Assembly: GCA_944319875.1 (NCBI GenBank)
Contig: CALUFR010000001.1
Span: forward strand, 1 to 44,515
Direction: 5' to 3'
DNA length: 44,515 nucleotides
Origin: an uncultured Bacteroides sp.
GTDB lineage: Bacteria > Bacteroidota > Bacteroidia > Bacteroidales > Bacteroidaceae
Shown here: positions 38,395 through 44,515 of the stretch, piece by piece
How positions within the stretch are numbered: the first letter of the stretch is position 1
Layout of the letters: each line of letters opens with the position of its first letter
The notes under the pieces: model-generated
Databases searched by the model: none
Told to the model about the DNA's origin: nothing
Seen by the model: only the letters and a program-made list of their open reading frames with translations
Position numbers and translations under genes: made by a program

Positions 38395-38494
38395 CTTTAT
38401 CGCCGTTAAAGTGCCACTTTAAAGCCTTTAAAGTGTTGCTTTACTGCCTTTAAAGTGATACTTTACCGCTTTTAAAGCATCGCCTTTAATCCGT
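38395..38494. repeat. Tandem 22-bp dyad repeats
   Basis: Units start at 38395, 38417, 38439 and 38461, exactly 22 bases apart, with a partial fifth at 38484. The consensus is CTTTAnnGCCTTTAAAGTGnnn, and each unit has its own dyad (CTTTA/TAAAG). The region lies between the putative phage end and the prs terminator and has no gene. Confidence 0.8.
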
Positions 38495-38520
38495 TGGGGT
38501 TGCCGGTTCGCCACTTTAGA

Positions 38521-38563
38521 CAAAAAAAGAGGGTGCGCCGTAACACACCCTCCTCTCTTTTTA
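38521..38563 (-). terminator. Terminator after prs
   Basis: GAGGGTG ... CACCCTC (38529-38552) with T runs on both sides; 20 to 60 bases after the prs stop. Confidence 0.85.
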
Positions 38564-38583
38564 TCAGATAAGATCTTACTTCT

Positions 38584-39522
38584 TTAAATCAAGTATTGCG
38601 AGCTGATGGACTCGTTGTTCACGACGCGCTTGATGGTCTCGGCAAACATGTTGGCAATGCTCAGCTGTTTCACCTTGGCACATTTCTTGGAATAGGGAAT
38701 GCTATCGGTAAACACCATTTCTTCCAAACCGGACTCCTGCACACGGAACGAAGCGGGATCGGACATCACGCAGTGGCTAGCAATGGCGCGAACTGACTTG
38801 GCACCGGCGGCCAGCATGATGTCGGCAGCCTTGGTGATGGTGCCGGCCGTGTCAACGATGTCGTCCACGAGCACCACGTTCTTGCCTTTCACGTCACCGA
38901 TAATCTGCATTGAGGCCACCTCATTGGCCTTCTCGCGCGACTTGTTGCACAGCACCAGGGGCACGCCCAGGTACTTAGAGAACGTGCTGGCGCGTTTCGA
39001 ACCGCCCACGTCAGGGGTGGCAATCACCAGGTCTTCCAGTTGAAGCGACTGGATGTAGGGCAGGAACACGGCGGAGGCATACAAGTGATCCACCGGGATG
39101 TCGAAGAAACCCTGGATCTGGTCAGCATGCAGATCCATCGTAATCAGGCGGTCGATGCCCGCCACGGAGAGCAGGTCAGCCACCAACTTGGCACCGATAG
39201 ACACGCGCGGCTTGTCTTTTCGGTCCTGGCGGGCCCATCCGAAGTAGGGCACCACGGCATTGATGGTCTTGGCCGACGCACGCTTGGCGGCGTCCACCAT
39301 CAGCAACAGTTCCATCAGGTTGTCCGAGTTGGGAAAGGTGGACTGAACCAGAAAGACGTTGGCTCCGCGGATGGATTCCTCGTAAGACACAGCGAACTCA
39401 CCGTCGGCAAAGTGGGTGATGTTCATTTTTCCCAGCGGGCAATTCAGGCTGGAGCAGATTTTCTCTGCAAGGTATCTCGAATTTGTTCCCGAGAATACCA
39501 GAAAGGGTGCATTTTCGCTCAT
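38584..39522 (-). CDS. prs: Ribose-phosphate pyrophosphokinase
   Basis: A 312-residue host enzyme that makes PRPP from ribose-5-phosphate and ATP, for nucleotide, histidine and tryptophan synthesis. The conserved ADGEFAVSYEESIRGANVFL start, YFGWARQDRKDKPRVSIGAK, TMDLHADQIQGFFDIPVDHL and the PRPP loop VVLVDDIVDTAGTITKAADI are all present. The length is normal. It has its own promoter with TACCTTTG (39563-39570) and ends at terminator 38521-38563. The gene is complete and not affected by the phage junction. Confidence 0.97.
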   Translation of the reverse strand: MSENAPFLVFSGTNSRYLAEKICSSLNCPLGKMNITHFADGEFAVSYEESIRGANVFLVQSTFPNSDNLMELLLMVDAAKRASAKTINAVVPYFGWARQDRKDKPRVSIGAKLVADLLSVAGIDRLITMDLHADQIQGFFDIPVDHLYASAVFLPYIQSLQLEDLVIATPDVGGSKRASTFSKYLGVPLVLCNKSREKANEVASMQIIGDVKGKNVVLVDDIVDTAGTITKAADIMLAAGAKSVRAIASHCVMSDPASFRVQESGLEEMVFTDSIPYSKKCAKVKQLSIANMFAETIKRVVNNESISSQYLI

Positions 39523-39562
39523 TGTATTCTAAATAGAGATTACCTATTTTGTTAAACTTCTG

Positions 39563-39570
39563 CAAAGGTA
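39563..39570 (-). promoter_or_regulatory. prs promoter -7 element
   Basis: TACCTTTG on the minus strand, 40 bases before the prs start; a TTG-type sequence lies about 21 bases upstream. A rightward TATTTTTG (39606-39613) for the methyltransferase gene lies on the opposite side. Confidence 0.6.
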
Positions 39571-39634
39571 GGTATTTCTTATGGATTTCCACAAGAGTTA
39601 TTTCGTATTTTTGCGGAAAAGATAACAGAAGCGC

Positions 39635-40408
39635 ATGGCACTGAGCAAGAACAAAATCAAATTCATCCACTCACTGGAGCTGAAAAAGAATCGGAAAGCG
39701 GAAAAGGCATTTCTAGCGGAAGGTCACAAACTGGTGGGTGACCTGCTGGGACACTTCCACTGCCGGCTACTGGTCGCTACAGACGAATGGTATGCCGCAA
39801 ACAGGCGGGCGCAAACGAATGCCATCGACGAGACGGTGATGGTGAGTGAGGAAGAACTTTCGCGCGCCAGCCTGCTGAAGACACCGCAACAGGTACTGGC
39901 CGTGTTCGAGCAGCCTGAATATTCCACAGACCCGTCGGTCATCAGCCGTTCCCTCTGCTTAGCCTTGGACGGCGTGCAGGATCCCGGCAACCTGGGCACC
40001 ATCGTGCGCCTGGCCGACTGGTTTGGCATCGAAGACGTGTTCTGCTCACCCCAGACGGCAGACATCTACAATCCCAAGGCCATGCAGGCCACCATGGGCG
40101 GCATCGCGCGTGTGAGGCTGCACTACACTCCCCTGCCCGACCTGATACGGACACTGGACAGAGAGACACCGGTGTATGGCACCTTTCTGGACGGAGAAAA
40201 CATGTACGGGGAGAAACTGTCGACACATGGATTGATCATAATGGGCAACGAAGGAAACGGCATCGGCCCGGAGGTGGGCAGTCTGATAAACCGGCGGCTC
40301 TACATTCCCAATTATCCGGCGGGACGGGAAACCTCGGAGTCACTCAACGTGGCCATCGCTACCGCAATAGTCTGTGCCGAGTTCCGGAGACAGGCTCCAT
40401 CCTTGTAA
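39635..40408 (+). CDS. TrmH/SpoU-family RNA 2'-O-ribose methyltransferase (257 aa)
   Basis: A 257-residue protein with the SpoU motifs: LDGVQDPGNLGTIVRLADWF (motif 1, N-x-G), IIMGNEGNGIGPEVGSLINR (motif 2) and IPNYPAGRETSESLNVAIAT (motif 3). The N-terminal part (HSLELKKNRKAEKAFLAEGH) is the substrate-binding domain typical of rRNA 2'-O-methyltransferases. The RNA target (rRNA or tRNA) cannot be told from the sequence. It converges on the 108-residue gene and overlaps it by 50 bases. A TATTTTTG promoter box lies 22 bases ahead of the ATG. Confidence 0.92.
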   Translation: MALSKNKIKFIHSLELKKNRKAEKAFLAEGHKLVGDLLGHFHCRLLVATDEWYAANRRAQTNAIDETVMVSEEELSRASLLKTPQQVLAVFEQPEYSTDPSVISRSLCLALDGVQDPGNLGTIVRLADWFGIEDVFCSPQTADIYNPKAMQATMGGIARVRLHYTPLPDLIRTLDRETPVYGTFLDGENMYGEKLSTHGLIIMGNEGNGIGPEVGSLINRRLYIPNYPAGRETSESLNVAIATAIVCAEFRRQAPSL

Positions 40409-40685
40409 AATCGAAGGGAAAACATAACACAGGCACCAGCCGCGGCAAACGGGACAAAACCGAAGCCGGCACATCGGCCAACACGTCCTTGAGCGCAAAC
40501 GAAAGAGAGGCTACATCCGTCCCGGCATCCACCAACGCGATGACTCCGGGCTGCCACTCGGTATTCTCAATCTCGTCCGTCAGGGGGAAAAGCGCCTCCA
40601 CACACCCCTCGCGCATCTGCACAACATAACGCCTGAGAAAACCGTGACCGGGCAGAAACAGGTAATGGGCAGCGTAGCGTATCAT
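40359..40685 (-). CDS. Small hypothetical host protein (108 aa)
   Basis: A 108-residue protein, MIRYAAHYLFLPGHGFLRRY at the start, with VVQMREGCVEALFPLTDEIE and PALFDSMR-poor C-terminus ending GTRHRLLR. It starts at the ATG that overlaps the stop of the DUF4296-type gene as TGATG and so belongs to the lspA operon. It resembles a small conserved Bacteroidales protein found at this place, but function is unknown to me. Confidence 0.75.
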   Translation of the reverse strand: MIRYAAHYLFLPGHGFLRRYVVQMREGCVEALFPLTDEIENTEWQPGVIALVDAGTDVASLSFALKDVLADVPASVLSRLPRLVPVLCFPFDFTRMEPVSGTRHRLLR

Positions 40686-41695
40686 CAGCGGGCTTTCTTT
40701 TCGGACTTTTCCAAATCCACGCGGGCTGCGGGACGAGGTTCAAATTTCTGCGGCTGCCCCACTGAGGAGGAAGAGGGTTTGGGACGCATGCGGGGAGCAC
40801 TGTCCACCTTCTTCTCCGGCTCCGGTTTCTTCACCTCATCAGCCTTTGCGGGTTCCACACCCGGCTTCCCGGCAGGCTTTTCCGGCACAGTTTCCAAGGT
40901 ATCGGCTGCGGCAGAAGCCAAGGTGTCGGTACAATGGTAGCGCATGAGGGAAATGCGATCGAGCAGCAAGGTGCGCCCGTCATTGCCGGGGTAATAAACA
41001 AAGCCGTCTACCTCCTTCAACCGTCCCAGCGTCTCACCCTGCAAGGTGATGGAATACTCGCCGGCCCGGCGAATCTGACGGAGGGCACTGACCACACTGT
41101 CACTCTCATAACGTAGGGAAAGGGACATGACGGGAGCTGACACACTGTCGAACGCGGATCCGGAAAACAGGAAGCGAACCTGCCAACGAAGCGTGTCACG
41201 ATCCTGAAAATTGCTGTCGGAAGGCAACGAGAACGTCACTTTATTGGCCAACGGCATGCCCGTCAGGCGATAGAGCCGCTGTCCGAACCACACGTCCACA
41301 CTGTCACCCGGCTCGGAGGTGCGAGGTTTACCTTCACGCAGCGCCAAGAGATCCTCTACATCGGCTTTCTCGGCCTTCAGGCGGGCCGTGACATTCTCAT
41401 AAATCTCACTCAACACACCGGGATTGCGCGAGAACCACACCATCGACGAGTCGAACTGAGCTTGCGTGATGCCATGCTTCCTAAAGACGGCCTCCACATA
41501 CAACACCCGCTTATAGTTCTCGGAAGGAGGCATGCCGTCGCCCAAGGCCTTGGCCAGGTGATAATCGTAGAGCACATCCTCCATCTGTGCGTCCGACAGG
41601 ACGGCATCGGGACGCTTTACCTGACAGGCAGACACAGCCCCGAGCAGAAGGACCGCCAAGCCATAGCGCTGAAGTAGTCGATTGTAGCGTTTCAT
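40685..41695 (-). CDS. DUF4296-type lipoprotein (336 aa)
   Basis: Starts MKRYNRLLQRYGLAVLLLGA at ATG 41693-41695; a longer frame to 41770 crosses lspA and is not used. The signal with lipobox GAVSAC gives a lipidated Cys. The DUF4296-type part has KRPDAVLSDAQMEDVLYDYH and LAKALGDGMPPSENYKRVLY. The C-terminus is Lys/Pro-rich low complexity (EPEKKVDSAPRMRPKPSSSS). Its ATG overlaps the lspA stop by four bases; its product may be processed by LspA. Cell-envelope role likely; exact function unknown. Confidence 0.85.
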   Translation of the reverse strand: MKRYNRLLQRYGLAVLLLGAVSACQVKRPDAVLSDAQMEDVLYDYHLAKALGDGMPPSENYKRVLYVEAVFRKHGITQAQFDSSMVWFSRNPGVLSEIYENVTARLKAEKADVEDLLALREGKPRTSEPGDSVDVWFGQRLYRLTGMPLANKVTFSLPSDSNFQDRDTLRWQVRFLFSGSAFDSVSAPVMSLSLRYESDSVVSALRQIRRAGEYSITLQGETLGRLKEVDGFVYYPGNDGRTLLLDRISLMRYHCTDTLASAAADTLETVPEKPAGKPGVEPAKADEVKKPEPEKKVDSAPRMRPKPSSSSVGQPQKFEPRPAARVDLEKSEKKAR

Positions 41696-42366
41696 TCTTT
41701 CTTTATCACTGCTTGATAGGCTTCGTTCAGATACTTGCTGTAGAACAGCAACAGAGCGATGATGCCGCAACTGATGGCCGCATCGGCAAAATTAAATATC
41801 GGACTGAAGAAGACGAAATGCTTCCCGCCGACAAAGGGCATCCACGAAGGAAGGTAGGTGTCTATAATCGGGAAATAGAACATGTCCACCACTTTGCCAT
41901 AAAACAAGGGAGCATATCCGCCATGCTCGGGCAGGAACGTAGCCAGGCTGTAGTGGGTGCTTTCATCGAAGAGCACACCGTAGAAGACACTGTCGATGAT
42001 GTTACCCAACGCACCCGTCAGCACCAGGGCGACGCAGACGATGAAGCCCGTCTTCATCCCATGGCGCACGAACTTGTAGAGAAACCACCCGATGACGGTC
42101 ACTGCTACGATACGGAAAGAGGTGAGGAAGAGCTTGCCCACTATCTCCATGCCAAAAGCCATGCCGTTGTTCTCCGTAAAGAAGATATAAAACCACGTGG
42201 GAGGCTCGGCCCGGATGCCCAACTTGTCGTACAGCCACCCGATGGCATCGATGCTTTCGTGCCAATACATGCCTGTCTTCACGGCCACCTTAATCCACTG
42301 GTCCACAATCAGCACCGCGAATATCACCAGCAGGGCTATGCGGCCCTTCGTCCAAAAGTTCTTCAT
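41692..42366 (-). CDS. lspA: Lipoprotein signal peptidase (signal peptidase II)
   Basis: A 224-residue multi-pass inner-membrane aspartic protease that removes lipoprotein signal peptides. FTENNGMAFGMEIVGKLFLT and GNIIDSVFYGVLFDEST with the catalytic N-x-x-D, and PIFNFADAAISCGIIALLLF with the second Asp, are all seen. It is longer than most LspA proteins (about 160-170), because of an inserted segment, as is typical in Bacteroidales. It sits between the TraR/DksA-type gene and the lipoprotein gene that it probably processes. Confidence 0.95.
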   Translation of the reverse strand: MKNFWTKGRIALLVIFAVLIVDQWIKVAVKTGMYWHESIDAIGWLYDKLGIRAEPPTWFYIFFTENNGMAFGMEIVGKLFLTSFRIVAVTVIGWFLYKFVRHGMKTGFIVCVALVLTGALGNIIDSVFYGVLFDESTHYSLATFLPEHGGYAPLFYGKVVDMFYFPIIDTYLPSWMPFVGGKHFVFFSPIFNFADAAISCGIIALLLFYSKYLNEAYQAVIKKE

Positions 42367-42446
42367 TCCGTCTGTCCTAAAAAGCGCAAGCTACAGGAGA
42401 GGAGGCGCCTGCCTCCCCGATCCTATAGCCTGTCGGAGATTTTCAA

Positions 42447-42827
42447 TCATTTCTTGCCGTTGTTCTTGGCCTCGATGCTCAGCGTGGCATGAGGCACGGC
42501 ACGCAGGCGTTCCTTCGGTATCAGCTTGCCGGTCTCGCGACAAATGCCGTAGGTCTTGTTCTCGATACGCACCAGTGCGGCCTGCAGGCCTTGGATGAAC
42601 TTCAGCTGGCGCTGAGCCAGGCGGGTCGTCTCTTCCTTGGACAAGGTGTTGGCACCTTCTTCCAATACTTTATAGGTAGGAGACGTGTCGTCCGTGTCGT
42701 TTCCATCAGCACCGGTCAGGCTGGCTTTCAACAAATCATAGTCACGCTGCGCCAACTCCAGTTTATTCATAATAATGGCGCGAAACTCCTCCAATTCGGC
42801 ATCTGAATATCTTGTCTTTTCTGCCAT
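42447..42827 (-). CDS. TraR/DksA-family zinc-finger-type protein (126 aa)
   Basis: Starts MAEKTRYSDAELEEFRAIIM at ATG 42825-42827. The N-terminal coiled coil (LELAQRDYDLLKASLTGADG) and the C-terminal IENKTYGICRETGKLIPKER with LRAVPHATLSIEAKNNGKK match TraR/DksA proteins. The four-Cys zinc finger is reduced to one Cys (YGICRETGK), as happens in many Bacteroidales members. It acts on RNA polymerase secondary channel in the classical family; the local role is inferred. It follows ileS by 53 bases and precedes lspA. Confidence 0.9.
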   Translation of the reverse strand: MAEKTRYSDAELEEFRAIIMNKLELAQRDYDLLKASLTGADGNDTDDTSPTYKVLEEGANTLSKEETTRLAQRQLKFIQGLQAALVRIENKTYGICRETGKLIPKERLRAVPHATLSIEAKNNGKK

Positions 42828-42880
42828 AACTGTAAATGTGTTTAGTTTGTTTTCGGTATTAAATTGTTTCTCTGTCTCTT

Positions 42881-44515
42881 TTAGTTCTTGTCGACCTTCA
42901 CGAAGAGCGCGAAATCGTCGAAGTTCAGCTCGGTGCCTTCCTTCACCTCGTCGGCCAGCGTGAGCGAGGTCGCCAAAACTTGGTTGCAAATATAGTCTTT
43001 ATATTCGTTCACCGCATCATCCGTCTGCTTATTTTTAGATAATGTAATCGTAATTTTATCTGTTATCTCAAAACCACTGGACTTGCGGATGTTCTGGATG
43101 CGGTTCACCAGTTCGCGGGCCACGCCCTCACGGCGCAGTTCCTCGGTGACGGTCACCTCCAAGGCTACGGTCAGACGGCCTTCGTTGGCCACCAGCCAGC
43201 CGGGGATGTCCTCGCTGAAGATTTCCACGTCGCTTGCCTCTACCACGGCCTCGGCACCATCCAGGACGAACGTGTAGCGGCCGTTCTTCTCCAGTTCGGC
43301 GATGGCTTCCTGTGACATTCCCGCTACAGCGGCCGCCACGGCCTTCATCTGCTTGCCGAACTTGGGGCCCAGCTTCTTGAAGTCGCATTTCACTTTCTTT
43401 ACCAGCACGCCCGAAGCGCCGTCCACAAACTTCACTTCCTTCACGTTCACCTCGCTCATGATGAGTGCTTTCACGGCTTCGATGTGGGCACGCTGTTCCT
43501 CATCCACCACGGGTATCATGATGCACTGTAGCGGCTGGCGCACCTTGATGTTCACCTTGCGACGCAGGGCCAGCACCATGGACGTAATGTCCTGAGCGAT
43601 CTGCATACGGGCTTCCAATTCGCTATCTATCAACGCCTCGTCGCACTCGGGGAATTTGGCCAAGTGGACAGAAACGACATTGTCGCGTCCCGTTACCTTC
43701 ACCAGGTCCAGGTAGAGCATGTCGGCATAGAAAGGCGCGATGGGTGCCATCAGCTTGGCTACGGTTTCCAGGCAGGTATAAAGGGTCTGGTAAGCGGAGA
43801 GTTTGTCCTCCGTCATGCCCCCACCCCAAAAACGCTTGCGGTTCAAGCGGACGTACCAGTTGGAAAGGTTGTCGTTCACAAAGTCCGAAATGAGGCGGCC
43901 GGCCTTGGTAGGCTCATAATCGTTGTAGCAGGCATCCACGTTCTTCACCAAGGTGTTGAGCAGGGACAGAATCCAACGGTCAATCTCCGGACGCTGGGCC
44001 ATAGGCACATCGGCCTCCTTGTATTCAAAGCCATCCACGTTGGCGTAGAGGGCGAAGAAAGAATAGGTGTTGTAGAGCGTGCCGAAGAACTTGCGGCGCA
44101 CTTCCTCCACGCCTTCCACGTCGAACTTCAGGTTGTCCCAGGGCGAAGAGTTGGTGATCATGTACCAACGCAAGGGGTCAGAGCCGTACTTCTCGATGGT
44201 GGAGAAAGGATCTACGGCATTACCCAACCGCTTGGACATCTTGTTGCCGTTCTTGTCCAACACCAATCCGTTAGAGATAACTGCCTTGTAGGCCACGGAG
44301 TCGAACACCATCGTAGCGATGGCATGCAGGGTAAAGAACCAACCGCGCGTCTGATCCACGCCCTCGGCAATGAAGTCGGCGGGATATACCTGACGGCTGT
44401 CCAGCGCTTCCTTGTTCTCGAACGGATAATGGATTTGCACGTAAGGCATGGAGCCGGAGTCGAACCACACGTCTATCAGGTCCGTCTCACGCTTCATCGG
44501 CTTACCGTCCTCGGA
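42881..44515 (-). CDS. ileS: Isoleucyl-tRNA synthetase, C-terminal part
   Basis: The gene continues past the right edge; 545 codons of the C-terminal portion are present. ETDLIDVWFDSGSMPYVQIH, the ATP-site motif NGNKMSKRLGNAVDPFSTIE (KMSKR form of KMSKS) and WYVRLNRKRFWGGGMTEDKL identify class I IleRS. It has a C-terminal anticodon-binding and extension domain ending NFDDFALFVKVDKN. It charges tRNA-Ile. The next gene, a TraR/DksA type, follows after 53 bases and lspA after that, so the operon is a normal host arrangement. Confidence 0.97.
   Translation of the reverse strand, partial: SEDGKPMKRETDLIDVWFDSGSMPYVQIHYPFENKEALDSRQVYPADFIAEGVDQTRGWFFTLHAIATMVFDSVAYKAVISNGLVLDKNGNKMSKRLGNAVDPFSTIEKYGSDPLRWYMITNSSPWDNLKFDVEGVEEVRRKFFGTLYNTYSFFALYANVDGFEYKEADVPMAQRPEIDRWILSLLNTLVKNVDACYNDYEPTKAGRLISDFVNDNLSNWYVRLNRKRFWGGGMTEDKLSAYQTLYTCLETVAKLMAPIAPFYADMLYLDLVKVTGRDNVVSVHLAKFPECDEALIDSELEARMQIAQDITSMVLALRRKVNIKVRQPLQCIMIPVVDEEQRAHIEAVKALIMSEVNVKEVKFVDGASGVLVKKVKCDFKKLGPKFGKQMKAVAAAVAGMSQEAIAELEKNGRYTFVLDGAEAVVEASDVEIFSEDIPGWLVANEGRLTVALEVTVTEELRREGVARELVNRIQNIRKSSGFEITDKITITLSKNKQTDDAVNEYKDYICNQVLATSLTLADEVKEGTELNFDDFALFVKVDKN

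Noticed and set aside
38395-38494. CRISPR or satellite-type array at 38.4 kb
   Set aside because: The 22-base units touch each other without spacers, so it is a tandem dyad repeat rather than CRISPR.

Overview
The window is most of a tailed-phage genome, apparently an integrated prophage, joined on its right to a Bacteroidales chromosome (Bacteroides, Phocaeicola or Parabacteroides type; the genus cannot be fixed). Supporting signs are promoters with the Bacteroidales -7 element TAnnTTTG, a lipoprotein with a DUF4296-type domain next to lspA, an unusually long LspA, and a TraR/DksA gene beside ileS. Phage genes run leftward on the minus strand from about 37.6 kb and leave the window at base 1. 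Host genes occupy about 38.5 to 44.5 kb.

From right to left: (1) Host block: ileS (3' part), dksA-like, lspA, a DUF4296-type lipoprotein gene and a small gene form one leftward operon; an RNA 2'-O-methyltransferase gene converges on it; prs ends at a strong terminator. (2) Junction, 38.08-38.52 kb: a possible tRNA 3'-end fragment followed by a terminator (candidate attR) and four exact 22-bp dyad repeats. (3) Lysogeny control: a rightward XRE-type repressor and a leftward regulator face each other across a palindrome; a LuxR-type HTH protein follows, then two tRNA-like genes with good acceptor and T arms but irregular anticodon arms. (4) Early genes, 36.7-34.6 kb, small and translationally coupled, then a DnaG-type primase fused to a helicase. 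Behind it lies an array of TTGTAGA-type repeats that may be a replication origin. (5) Head genes: S49-type protease, major capsid protein, a probable major tail or head protein, a Stealth-like glycosyltransferase, a single-motif PLD-like protein, a putative small terminase and the large terminase. (6) A 790-bp gene-poor island with a 32-nt-arm hairpin. (7) An accessory block: phosphoribosyltransferase, a RadC/IbrA chimera, an IbrB-like ParB-fold protein, an HTH protein, a secreted protein, and an opposite-strand island with DUF5678-like and retropepsin-like genes. (8) Four short coupled ORFs and a DUF5053 gene behind a palindrome-containing promoter. (9) Portal, connector and tail genes to the tape measure and a 1233-residue tail fibre. 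No integrase, transposase or lysis gene is visible; they would have to lie left of base 1.

The most notable signals are: a phage-specific promoter architecture, GTCC exactly 27 nt ahead of TWCCTTTG, found four times before the early, head, portal and fibre modules; an identical eight-residue C-terminus (ESSQAGGV) on the capsid protein and its neighbour, encoded with different synonymous codons; a RadC domain replacing the PAPS-reductase part of an IbrA-type protein that still sits beside its IbrB-like partner; the phased repeats behind the primase; and two tRNA-like genes with enlarged anticodon loops. All family names are recalled from sequence patterns; no database search was possible.
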